Shown one piece after another: positions 28,849-36,523 of a DNA stretch of 42,520 nt; the first letter of the stretch is position 1, and each line of letters opens with the position of its first letter. Below the pieces are notes generated by a model. That model made no database searches and was not told the origin of the DNA. It was given only the letters and a program-made list of their open reading frames with translations. Origin of the DNA: an uncultured Pelagibacteraceae bacterium. Lineage in GTDB: Bacteria > Pseudomonadota > Alphaproteobacteria > Pelagibacterales > Pelagibacteraceae. The stretch covers positions 1 to 42,520 of the forward strand of contig CACNSD010000010.1 in NCBI GenBank assembly GCA_902623075.1. The letters are read 5' to 3'. The position numbers were made by a program, and so were the translations under genes.

Positions 28849-28883
28849 CTTTAGCTCCCGGTTTTTAAGGACTATCTTTTTTT
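28829..28883 (+). promoter_or_regulatory. Large-loop hairpin with U-run directly before the LysE-type gene
   Basis: AGATAGTCCTT (28829-28839) pairs perfectly with AAGGACTATCT (28867-28877) over 11 bp around a 27-base loop. T7 (28877-28883) then runs straight into the ATG at 28884. The 3' arm contains AAGGA, a plausible Shine-Dalgarno sequence, which would be buried in the stem. TATTAT (28818-28823) is placed so that transcription could begin at the stem. It could be an attenuator, a translational switch, or a terminator for plus-strand read-through from the DUF1479 gene. Confidence 0.5.
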
Positions 28884-29498
28884 ATGCTCCCCCTAGATTT
28901 TATTCTTTATCTACAGATCATAATTTTTCTATTTATTACCCCCGGAACACCTAGAATTGTAATTATCTCATATTCAATGAATTACGGAGTTGGAAAATGT
29001 GTGTGGTCTGCTTTTGGAGATGTGACAGCTAATTTAATTCAAGCTACTTTAGTAATTTTTGTAATTGGATCTTTCTTTGCTGAAAGCTCAACAATATTAA
29101 ATATTTTTAAATGGGTAGGAATAATTTATTTGTTATATCTCGCTTATGATATTTATAAATCAAGGCCAAAAGATATTACTGATGAAAGTGAAATAAAAAA
29201 AAGTAACCTATCTTTTTATAAAGATGGTTTCTTAGTTGCAGGAACAAGTCCAAAAGCTTGGATGTTTTTTCCTTTTATATTTCCTCAATTTATTGACTTT
29301 AATGAAAATTATTTAGCTCAATTCTTTATTTTAATCACAACTTATATAGTTTTAGACTTCATATCTTTAATTGGTTATGCGTTGCTTGCACAAAAACTAA
29401 TTAGCTGGATAAAAACAAATCCTAAAACAATTAATACAATTTCTGCGAGTGTTTTAGTAATAATTGCAGTTATAATCGTTATTACACAACAATATTAA
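28884..29498 (+). CDS. LysE/RhtB-family amino-acid exporter
   Basis: The 204-residue membrane protein has about six helices and the LysE family N-terminus: a first helix followed by ITPGTPRIVIISYSMNYGVG, where TPG is the conserved turn. Members export lysine, homoserine, threonine or other amino acids, and the substrate is unknown here. The start codon follows a T7 run immediately downstream of a strong hairpin, so its expression is probably controlled by RNA structure or by a leaderless start. Confidence 0.87.
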   Translation: MLPLDFILYLQIIIFLFITPGTPRIVIISYSMNYGVGKCVWSAFGDVTANLIQATLVIFVIGSFFAESSTILNIFKWVGIIYLLYLAYDIYKSRPKDITDESEIKKSNLSFYKDGFLVAGTSPKAWMFFPFIFPQFIDFNENYLAQFFILITTYIVLDFISLIGYALLAQKLISWIKTNPKTINTISASVLVIIAVIIVITQQY

Positions 29499-29522
29499 TC
29501 ATCTAGAGGTCTTTATTGCCAC

Positions 29523-29551
29523 TTGCATAAAATACTTTTTCTTTATTTAAT
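29523..29551 (+). promoter_or_regulatory. Probable promoter of the LivKHMGF operon
   Basis: TTGCAT (29523-29528) and TTTAAT (29546-29551) are 17 bases apart, giving a transcript start near 29558. A leader of about 28 bases contains the ribosome-binding site AAGAGGA, just before the ATG at 29586. Confidence 0.5.
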
Positions 29552-29585
29552 CACTTATTAATTAATTAATTTAAGAGGAAATAAA

Positions 29586-30824
29586 ATGAGATTAAATAAA
29601 ATAATTTTAAGTTTTGTTTCTGCATTAGTAATTTTATTCTCAACTTCTGTTGCATCTTTTGCAAAAGTTGTAGGTGATAAAATTATTTTAGGTGCTGCAA
29701 TTTCCCTAACTGGTAAATACTCATCTAATGGTGTTCATACTCAAAACGGTTATAATATGGCCGTTGATAGAATTAACAGCATGGGTGGTGTTAAAGTTGG
29801 TGGAAAAACTTATAAGTTTGACATTATTTATTATGATGATGAGTCAAACCCAAAAAGAGCTGCACAGCTTGCAGAAAGATTAATATCACAAGATGGTGTT
29901 GAGTTCATGCTTGGCCCATACAGTTCTGGTTTAACAAAAGCAATTGCTCCAGTAACTGAAAAATACGGTGTTCCAATGGTTGAAGCAAATGGTGCATCTA
30001 GATCTTTGTTTACGAAAGGTTACAAATATCTATTTGCAGTTTTAGCTCCAGCTAACTTATATCTTGATGTTGCTATTGAAACAGCGGTTGAGTTAAATGG
30101 TGGAAAACCAGTAAGAATTGCACAAGCGTTTGAACAAGATGCATTCTCACAGGACGTTAGATTAGGTATTTTAGATGCTGCAGAAAGAACTGGTTCTAAA
30201 ATCATAATTGACGATAAATTACCTAAAGAGCTAAATGATATGGCTGCTACTTTGGTTAAAGTAAAACAAATGAAACCAGATGTACTTGTTGTATCAGGTC
30301 ACACAAAAGGTGCGTTAACTGCGATCAGACAAATTGCTGAAATGAAAGTTGATGTTCCTATGTTGGCCATGACACACTGTGATGCTGCTAAGCTATCTAA
30401 ACAGCATGGTAAAAATTCGCAGTATGCATTATGTGCTTCTCAATGGCATAAGTCACTTACTTATAAAGATGATTTCTTTAAAGATGGTATGACATACGCG
30501 GCTGACTTCCAAAAAGAATTTGGATATGACCCACCATATCAATCTGCTGAGTCTTCAGCTGCTTTATTGGTATTCAAAGATGCATTTGAAAGAGCAAATT
30601 CTTTTGATCAAAAGAAAGTAAGAGATGCTCTTGCAGCTACTAATATGCAAACATTCTATGGAAATATTAAATTTGCACCTGGCGGTCAAAATGTTGACAA
30701 ACCTATGGTACTTTTCCAAGTAATGTGTGATGCTTCAGGAAGTTGTGAAAACAAAGTTGTTGCTCCATTAAAATGGGCATCAGCTAAGTTAATTCACCCA
30801 ATTCCTAAGTGGTCTGAAAGATAA
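29586..30824 (+). CDS. ABC transporter substrate-binding protein, LivK/branched-chain amino-acid type
   Basis: This is the periplasmic receptor of a hydrophobic-amino-acid-transporter (HAAT) importer. The 412-residue protein has a signal peptide ending near ASFA-KVV (about residue 27) and a Peripla_BP_6 domain. The ligand-binding opening ILGAAISLTGKYSSNGVHTQNG and the FMLGPYSSG block are visible. Members bind branched-chain or other amino acids, amides or urea, and specificity cannot be assigned. It has a good ribosome-binding site and is followed by a strong terminator-like hairpin. It is the only LivK-type protein in the window. Confidence 0.92.
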   Translation: MRLNKIILSFVSALVILFSTSVASFAKVVGDKIILGAAISLTGKYSSNGVHTQNGYNMAVDRINSMGGVKVGGKTYKFDIIYYDDESNPKRAAQLAERLISQDGVEFMLGPYSSGLTKAIAPVTEKYGVPMVEANGASRSLFTKGYKYLFAVLAPANLYLDVAIETAVELNGGKPVRIAQAFEQDAFSQDVRLGILDAAERTGSKIIIDDKLPKELNDMAATLVKVKQMKPDVLVVSGHTKGALTAIRQIAEMKVDVPMLAMTHCDAAKLSKQHGKNSQYALCASQWHKSLTYKDDFFKDGMTYAADFQKEFGYDPPYQSAESSAALLVFKDAFERANSFDQKKVRDALAATNMQTFYGNIKFAPGGQNVDKPMVLFQVMCDASGSCENKVVAPLKWASAKLIHPIPKWSER

Positions 30825-30836
30825 AATAAAATAACA

Positions 30837-30866
30837 AAGCCCCCTAGTCATAGGGGGCTTTTTTTT
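30837..30866 (+). terminator. Rho-independent terminator or attenuator after the LivK-type gene
   Basis: A 10-bp stem, AAGCCCCCTA with TAGGGGGCTT, around loop GTCA is followed by an eight-T run (30859-30866). It is GC-rich for this genome and should be a strong terminator. The permease gene begins 22 bases later with no separate clear promoter, so partial read-through probably sets a high receptor-to-permease ratio. Confidence 0.88.
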
Positions 30867-30888
30867 ATATAACCCAAAAAAAACTTTT

Positions 30889-31782
30889 ATGGATTTTCTT
30901 GTATTTCAATATCCAATGATAACAGTTCAAGCTTGTTTGGATGGAATTCTTTTAGGGGTTTTATTTGCATTAATTGCTTACGGAATGGCACTTCAATGGG
31001 GTGTGATGAATATAATTAATATTGCACAAGGAGATCTTGTTATTTTGGGAGGATACATAGCATATTTTATGTATCTTTACGGTATTCATCCAGCATGGGG
31101 TGTAATTGTTGCACCAGTAATAATGTATTTTGTAGGTATAGCAATTTACAAACTTGTAATAAATAAAGTAGTGGATAGAGATTTATTTATCTCAATCTTA
31201 GCGACTTTCGGAATAAGTATTTTGTTCATGCAATTAATGAACTTTGCATTTGGAGCGGACGTTGTGCTTGCAAACTCTGGGTATGGAACAACTATGTTAT
31301 TTGACAGCAACGTTGTTTTACCTAATTCAAAAATATTTTCAGCATTCATAAGTATTTTATTTGCTGCTTGTTTAGTAATTTACATGAAAAAATCTAAGCT
31401 TGGCCGCGCTATTAGAGCTACAGCTCAAAATGCAAGAGCTGCTAAAATTTTAGGCGTTGATACAGAAAAAGTTTACGCTGCAACATTTGGTATAAACGCT
31501 GCACTTTGTGGTGTTGCTGGAGCATTAATTTCTATAACATTTACAATTCACCCTTATATGGGATTACCATATACAATTCGATCATTTATGATTGTTATTG
31601 TTGCGGGTCTTGGAAATTTACCAGGAGTTGCAATGTCAGGTATGGGATTAGGTGTATTTGAGGAATTTGCAGACTATATTCTAGGAACAGAATTTAGAAT
31701 TGGCTCAGTATTTTTACTATTGGTATTAATTTTAGTTTACAGAAGATTTAAACTTTCAAGAAAAAGAGAGTACCTAAAGTGA
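30889..31782 (+). CDS. LivH-type ABC permease
   Basis: This is the first membrane subunit of the HAAT importer. The 297-residue protein has about eight helices and LivH hallmarks: LIAYGMALQWGVMNIINIAQGD, RAIRATAQNARAAKILGVD and the late IVIVAGLGNLPGV. The stop overlaps the next small gene by four bases (GTGA). Confidence 0.92.
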   Translation: MDFLVFQYPMITVQACLDGILLGVLFALIAYGMALQWGVMNIINIAQGDLVILGGYIAYFMYLYGIHPAWGVIVAPVIMYFVGIAIYKLVINKVVDRDLFISILATFGISILFMQLMNFAFGADVVLANSGYGTTMLFDSNVVLPNSKIFSAFISILFAACLVIYMKKSKLGRAIRATAQNARAAKILGVDTEKVYAATFGINAALCGVAGALISITFTIHPYMGLPYTIRSFMIVIVAGLGNLPGVAMSGMGLGVFEEFADYILGTEFRIGSVFLLLVLILVYRRFKLSRKREYLK

Positions 31783-31961
31783 AAAAAGTTCAAATTACAG
31801 ATGATACTGGAAATATAATTAAAGTCGATATCAAAAAGTTTAAAAAACATTTAGATGAATATCATTTAAATGGATCAAGTATTCATGAAGAAAATGGACA
31901 TTACTTTACAGTTGACCAAAAATTTAGAGATAAAATAAACAGCTTATATGAACAAGAATAA
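31779..31961 (+). CDS. Small hypothetical protein (60 aa) inside the liv operon
   Basis: I do not recognise a family. The protein is charged, soluble-looking and predicted cytosolic, beginning MKKVQITDDTGNIIKVDIKK and ending FRDKINSLYEQE. It has no signal peptide, cysteine or membrane segment. It starts at GTG with a four-base overlap with livH and ends with a 14-base overlap with livM. That coupling on both sides argues for a real translated gene. A role in regulating or assembling the transporter is only a guess. Confidence 0.75.
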   Translation: MKKVQITDDTGNIIKVDIKKFKKHLDEYHLNGSSIHEENGHYFTVDQKFRDKINSLYEQE

Positions 31962-33000
31962 TTTAATTTTATACTCTGGTATTTTAATTTTCGGTTTAGC
32001 AGCGCCATTCCTTTTTCCAGCTTTTAAAGTTCAGTTATCAATGCTATGTGTGTTGATAGTTCTTGCGACTACGTGGAATATCCAAGGTGGAGAGATGGGT
32101 TATAATTCATTTGGAAATATTTTGTTTTATGGTCTTGGTATGTATCTTTGCGCATCAGTTCAAGTTGGAATGTTCTTCCCGTTGGCAGAATGGACGGAGA
32201 GTGGAGGTGAGAAAACATTTGTACATACCCCTACTCAGTTTTTTCAAGGAATGGCTGCCGGGTTACTTGTTGCAGCTATAGTCCCAACAATTGTTGCTGG
32301 TTTAATTGGATATTCAATTTTAGGTCTAAGAGGACATTACTTTGCTATCTGTACATTGGGTTTAGGAGTGGCTGCAGGTGAAATTTCTGGTGGAATAGAA
32401 ATTATAGGTGCTGGCCAAGGTTTCACAACACCTCCATTTCCAGATGTTGGAAGTTTAGAAGCAAGAGGAGAGTTTTTTTATTTCTTAAGTTTCTTTACTT
32501 TAATTCTGACATTTATTGCAGTTCGTTCAATATATTCTACGAGATTTAAATTAATACTTAATGCTATTAGAGATAATGAAGATAAAGCCGAAGCTATGGG
32601 AATTGAAACAATGAAATATAAAATCATTGGATGGATGATCTCAGCTTTCTTCTGTGGATTAGCTGGCGGAATAATGGGAGGATTAGTTGGATACATTGAC
32701 TCTACTGATGTTGCATTTGATGGTAGAGAGATGGGAGTCTTCATGGTGCTAATGGCAATATTGGGTGGTAAAGGTACACTTTGGGGTCCAATTATTGGTG
32801 CAACTGTATTTCATATTTTTAAAGAGGGATTTTGGACTTTCTTCTTAGGATGGCAATACGTTGCGTTAGGAGTTTTGATTGTTGTAATAGTAATTTATTT
32901 CCCAGAAGGAATTATGGGATGGTTGAGGGAAAAATATCCAGAGCGGTTTGGCGAGGTAGTCGATGAAAAAGATCGTAAGGCACAGGTAGAGCTTAAATGA
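31948..33000 (+). CDS. LivM-type ABC permease
   Basis: This is the second membrane subunit of the HAAT importer. The 350-residue protein shows about ten hydrophobic segments. LivM family motifs are GLRGHYFAICTLGLGVAAGE, the coupling region AIRDNEDKAEAMGI and the late MAILGGKGTLWGPIIGA. A loop in the N-terminal half (WTESGGEKTFVHTP) lies between helices. It overlaps the 60-residue gene by 14 bases and the ATPase gene by four. Confidence 0.92.
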   Translation: MNKNNLILYSGILIFGLAAPFLFPAFKVQLSMLCVLIVLATTWNIQGGEMGYNSFGNILFYGLGMYLCASVQVGMFFPLAEWTESGGEKTFVHTPTQFFQGMAAGLLVAAIVPTIVAGLIGYSILGLRGHYFAICTLGLGVAAGEISGGIEIIGAGQGFTTPPFPDVGSLEARGEFFYFLSFFTLILTFIAVRSIYSTRFKLILNAIRDNEDKAEAMGIETMKYKIIGWMISAFFCGLAGGIMGGLVGYIDSTDVAFDGREMGVFMVLMAILGGKGTLWGPIIGATVFHIFKEGFWTFFLGWQYVALGVLIVVIVIYFPEGIMGWLREKYPERFGEVVDEKDRKAQVELK

Positions 33001-33737
33001 GTATTTTAGAAGTTAATAATGTGAGTAAATCATTTGGCGGTGTTAAAGCTAATGTCGATATTTCTATGAATGTTGAAAAAGGTAAGATAGTTGGTTTAAT
33101 TGGCCCAAATGGATCAGGTAAAACAACTTTATTTAATTCCATTGTAGGAACTTATCCAATTGATCAAGGGTCTATTAAATTTAATGGCAAAGAAGTTTCA
33201 GAATTACCAGTACCTGTTATTGCAAAATTAGGTCTATTAAGAACATTTCAGCAAACTAGAATTTATGGAAAATTAAATTGCATTGAAAATATGCTTATCA
33301 GCCACAAAGGTAGTGATGCAACTTTAATGAGAATTTTTTCAAAAATTCCCCAAGAATTAACAGAAAAAGCTGAGAATTTATTAAACTTCGTTGGATTATA
33401 CCAAAAAAGAAAACTAAGAGCCGGCGATCTTTCCTTTGGCCAACAAAAGTTATTAGAACTAGCAATGGCTTTAATGAATGAACCTGAAATGCTTCTGTTA
33501 GATGAACCCACTGCAGGAATAAATCCAACCTTAATTAATGGAATTATCGATAGATTAATAAAAGTAAATAAAGATTTTGGAATCACTCTTTTGGTAATAG
33601 AACACAATATGAGAGTTATCATGCAGCTTGCAGAAAATATATTCTGTTTAGCACATGGAAAAATGTTAGCCAATGGTACACCTGAGGAAATTAAAAATGA
33701 CAAGCGTGTTATCGATGCATATTTGGGGGCACAATAA
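32997..33737 (+). CDS. LivG-type ABC ATPase
   Basis: This is the first nucleotide-binding subunit of the HAAT importer. The 246-residue protein has Walker A GPNGSGKTT (about 33-41), a LivG-like LLRTFQQTRIYGKLNCIENM, signature LSFGQQKLLELAMAL, and Walker B MLLLDEPTAGI. The late VIEHNMRVIMQLAENIFCL is also typical. The signature reads LSFGQ rather than LSGGQ, which is common in LivG proteins. Confidence 0.93.
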   Translation: MSILEVNNVSKSFGGVKANVDISMNVEKGKIVGLIGPNGSGKTTLFNSIVGTYPIDQGSIKFNGKEVSELPVPVIAKLGLLRTFQQTRIYGKLNCIENMLISHKGSDATLMRIFSKIPQELTEKAENLLNFVGLYQKRKLRAGDLSFGQQKLLELAMALMNEPEMLLLDEPTAGINPTLINGIIDRLIKVNKDFGITLLVIEHNMRVIMQLAENIFCLAHGKMLANGTPEEIKNDKRVIDAYLGAQ

Positions 33738-34522
33738 TGGCGAACCAATATGAAGTTTTAGGTAAGGCTCCAACTGCTGATGATTTAAAAAAGTTATCTC
33801 CTAATGAAATTCATTTAACAATTAAAAATTTAAATGCAGGTTATGGTAAAATGGAAATTCTGCATAATTTTGATTTATTCGTAAATAAAGCACAATCATT
33901 ATGTTTGATCGGCCCGAATGGTGCTGGTAAGTCAACTATTCTTCACTCAATATATGGTTTTACAAATATTTTTTCTGGTCAAATTGAGCTTGAGGGAAAA
34001 GAAATTACAAATCTTACACCTGCTGAAAAATTAAAGTCTGTTGGTATAGCTTATATATTACAGGATAATTCAGTATTCCCTGATATGACAGTAGAAGAAA
34101 ACTTGTTAATGGGAGGATACATTAAGGAAAAAACAGATGAGTCATTTGAAGAAGCTGAAAGAATTTTTGAAAAATACGAAAGGTTAAGAAATAGAAGAAA
34201 CCAACCTGCAAAAGTTTTATCAGGTGGAGAAAGAAGGTTATTAGAAATATCAAGAGCCCTAGTAATGAAGCCTTCAATACTTTTAGTTGATGAGCCTTCA
34301 ATAGGACTTGAACCAAGATATATTGAAATGGTTTTTGAAATATTAAGAGATCTTCAAGAAAATGAAAAAAAAACAATTATACTTGTTGAGCAAAATGCAA
34401 AAAAAGGTTTAGAGTTTGCTGATATTGGATATGTGCTCGTATCTGGCCAAACTGCAATTGCAGGAAAAGGTGACGATTTACTTAAAAACCCTGATGTTGG
34501 AAGACTCTTTCTTGGTGGTTAA
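33737..34522 (+). CDS. LivF-type ABC ATPase
   Basis: This is the second nucleotide-binding subunit. The 261-residue protein has an N-terminal extension of about 25 residues before the ABC domain, Walker A GPNGAGKST, signature LSGGERRLLEISRAL, Walker B ILLVDEPSIGL and the family-typical LVEQNAKKGLEFADIGYVL. Start and stop codons overlap the neighbouring genes by one base (TAATG), indicating translational coupling from livG through azlC. Confidence 0.93.
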   Translation: MANQYEVLGKAPTADDLKKLSPNEIHLTIKNLNAGYGKMEILHNFDLFVNKAQSLCLIGPNGAGKSTILHSIYGFTNIFSGQIELEGKEITNLTPAEKLKSVGIAYILQDNSVFPDMTVEENLLMGGYIKEKTDESFEEAERIFEKYERLRNRRNQPAKVLSGGERRLLEISRALVMKPSILLVDEPSIGLEPRYIEMVFEILRDLQENEKKTIILVEQNAKKGLEFADIGYVLVSGQTAIAGKGDDLLKNPDVGRLFLGG

Positions 34523-35226
34523 TGGTCAGCAAAAAATATTATTTTAAAGGATACAGGTCTATCCTTACTCATGATAGTCCAGCAATTGCACTTACCTGTT
34601 GTTTCATCGCAATTGGAGCACTTTTTAAAAATCTAGGTTTTAATATTCAAGAAAGTATCTTTTCTACAGTTTTAACATATGCTTTACCTGGCTCTTTAGT
34701 TATGGCTGAGTCTATGTTGATAGGTGCTTCTCTATTAAATATTTTTTTAGCTGTCTGGTTTGTTAATGCTCGACTATACCCTATGGCTGTATCGTTGTTT
34801 CCTTTAATGATGCATAAAAGTCAACCAAAGTGGAAATATTATTTTTCTTGTCACTTTATTGCAGTTTCTGCGTGGTTAATAATGAAAAGTAATTATAAAA
34901 AAATACCAAAAGAGCACAGAATTGATTATTGGATTGGAATAGGAAGTGCCACTGTCAGCGTGTCCGTGATTGGTACATTTATTGGATTTTCTTTCTCTGA
35001 ATTTTTGAACAAAGATATGATGATGGGCTTAGCGATTCTTAATCCGGTTTACTTTCTATGCATGATGGTTGGAGCTGCAAAAACTATTCAAATTACTTTG
35101 TCAGTTGTGCTAGGTTTGATTTTAGGACCAATTATTTATTTATTATCGCCTGAATGGTCAATTTTATTAGCAGGCATTATAGGTGGGACTGTCGCTTATT
35201 TATTAGGAGAATATAATGTCAGCTAA
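34522..35226 (+). CDS. azlC: AzlC-family amino-acid exporter, large subunit
   Basis: The AzlCD/YgaZH families export branched-chain or related amino acids. The 234-residue protein has about seven helices. Family features are the N-terminal SPAIALTCCFIAIGALFKNLGF and internal FLAVWFVNARLYPMAVSLFP, matching AzlC's conserved 'NAR' region. The one-base overlap with livF places the exporter in the importer's operon. The substrate is unknown. Confidence 0.88.
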   Translation: MVSKKYYFKGYRSILTHDSPAIALTCCFIAIGALFKNLGFNIQESIFSTVLTYALPGSLVMAESMLIGASLLNIFLAVWFVNARLYPMAVSLFPLMMHKSQPKWKYYFSCHFIAVSAWLIMKSNYKKIPKEHRIDYWIGIGSATVSVSVIGTFIGFSFSEFLNKDMMMGLAILNPVYFLCMMVGAAKTIQITLSVVLGLILGPIIYLLSPEWSILLAGIIGGTVAYLLGEYNVS

Positions 35227-35539
35227 TATCGTTTATGCAATTTTAGTTACATCTTTGGCAACTTTTTTATCAAGATTCTTAGGCGCTGTTACATCTCAAG
35301 GTATAAAAGAAACATCTAAATTATTTAAATGGTTTAATTGTCTAGCTTATGCGACTTTGGCAGCATTAATTGCACGAACCATAATTTTTCCTGCTGGTAT
35401 TTTAATGGACGCAAGCTATTCAAGTAGGTTATCAGTAGTTTTATTATCTGTATTTGTATTTTTTATTTCAAAGAAAAATTTTGTCTATCCAACTATTTTC
35501 TCAGCAATTTGTATGGCGGTCATAAATAATTACATTTAA
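35216..35539 (+). CDS. azlD: AzlD-family amino-acid exporter, small subunit
   Basis: The 107-residue membrane protein has four hydrophobic segments. It contains the AzlD-like sequence ATFLSRFLGAVTSQGI and a central KWFNCLAYATLAALIARTI. It overlaps azlC by 11 bases, the usual pairing. No terminator follows, and the 40-base gap to the next gene contains a good promoter candidate. Confidence 0.87.
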   Translation: MSANIVYAILVTSLATFLSRFLGAVTSQGIKETSKLFKWFNCLAYATLAALIARTIIFPAGILMDASYSSRLSVVLLSVFVFFISKKNFVYPTIFSAICMAVINNYI

Positions 35540-35545
35540 TTAAAA

Positions 35546-35574
35546 TTGATTTATAGAATAAGGTAAAATAAAAT
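35546..35574 (+). promoter_or_regulatory. Candidate glaH promoter
   Basis: TTGATT (35546-35551) and TAAAAT (35569-35574) are separated by exactly 17 bases. The -10 element ends five bases before the ATG at 35580, so the message would be leaderless or nearly so. A Shine-Dalgarno-like AAGG occurs only near 35560, within the promoter spacer. Confidence 0.5.
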
Positions 35575-35579
35575 TTAGA

Positions 35580-36491
35580 ATGCAAAATATAAAAGGAATA
35601 GAAATAGCTAAACACGATAAATCAAATAGGATTATCAAAATAAGTTTAGAAAATGAAATTATTGATAAATTAATCTTTCCTTTTAATAAATTCGATTTAA
35701 CAGCATTAGAGCTAAGACCATTCACAAGATTTACTATAGCAAAAAGCTTAGATGATTTAACAAATAATAAATTAAGTAAATTAATGAATTCAATTATAAG
35801 AGATAGATCGACTGGATGTTTTATGATTGGACCTAAAAATATAACTTCGAAGATTAATGATACTTTTTTAGTAAAACTGTCAACTGCAATTGCTCATTTA
35901 ATTGGTGTACCTAATCATGATGCAATGACTGGAAAATATTATGCAAGGTTTCAAGTAAAACATGAGGACAGTAGTGACTCTTATTTAAGAAAGGCTTATA
36001 GAAATATGGATCTTCATACAGATGGAACATATGTTAAAGAAGTTACTGACTGGTTAATTATGACAAAAATTGACGAACAAAATGTAGAAGGGGGAGAAAC
36101 TGCAATGCTACACCTTGATGACTGGGAACATTGTGATGATTTATACGAAGATCCCGTGGGAAAGCAAAATTTTGTATGGGGATCACCTAAAAGCAAAAAT
36201 ATTGATTATAAAGTTGAGCATCCAGTTTTTTCAAGTGATAAAGAAGGAAGGCCAACAATATCTTACATCGACCAATTTCCTGAACCACAAAATATGGAGC
36301 AAGGAAATTTTTTACAGAGATTATCAGACGGTTTAGAGGAGAGTAAAAACAAAATTGTTACCAAATTACCAGTCGGCTATTCTGTAATCGCTAATAATTA
36401 TTTTTGGCTTCATGGTAGAAAACCATTTAAAGAAAATACTGAATTAATTAGGGAATTACTAAGAATTAGAGGTTCTTTTTTTGTTAATTAA
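35580..36491 (+). CDS. glaH: Glutarate 2-hydroxylase, GlaH/CsiD family
   Basis: GlaH is an Fe(II)/2-oxoglutarate oxygenase that converts glutarate to L-2-hydroxyglutarate, a late step of lysine degradation. The 303-residue protein closely resembles my recollection of Escherichia coli CsiD/GlaH along most of its length. Examples are YYARFQVKHEDSSDSYLRK, KIDEQN, LHLDDWEH and YIDQF. The iron ligands are His146 and Asp148 (LHTDGTY) and His278 (WLHGR). Arg297 near the C-terminus matches the 2-oxoglutarate-binding arginine by position. The partner L-2-hydroxyglutarate dehydrogenase (LhgO) is not obvious in the window. Confidence 0.9.
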   Translation: MQNIKGIEIAKHDKSNRIIKISLENEIIDKLIFPFNKFDLTALELRPFTRFTIAKSLDDLTNNKLSKLMNSIIRDRSTGCFMIGPKNITSKINDTFLVKLSTAIAHLIGVPNHDAMTGKYYARFQVKHEDSSDSYLRKAYRNMDLHTDGTYVKEVTDWLIMTKIDEQNVEGGETAMLHLDDWEHCDDLYEDPVGKQNFVWGSPKSKNIDYKVEHPVFSSDKEGRPTISYIDQFPEPQNMEQGNFLQRLSDGLEESKNKIVTKLPVGYSVIANNYFWLHGRKPFKENTELIRELLRIRGSFFVN

Positions 36492-36523
36492 TTAAATAAT
36501 ATCAATATAAAGTAACCAAATTT

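Noticed and set aside
28829..28883. SAM-II/SAM-V-type riboswitch before the LysE-type gene
   Set aside because: A fragment resembling the conserved AGCUAAAAAGG appears only on the minus strand (GGCTAAGAAGG). The required pseudoknot pairing could not be built, and the downstream gene is not in methionine metabolism.
33263..33748. 161-residue minus-strand frame across the LivG-type gene
   Set aside because: It lies entirely antisense to a well-supported ATPase gene, has no ribosome-binding site or recognisable motif, and is a by-product of the sense codon pattern.
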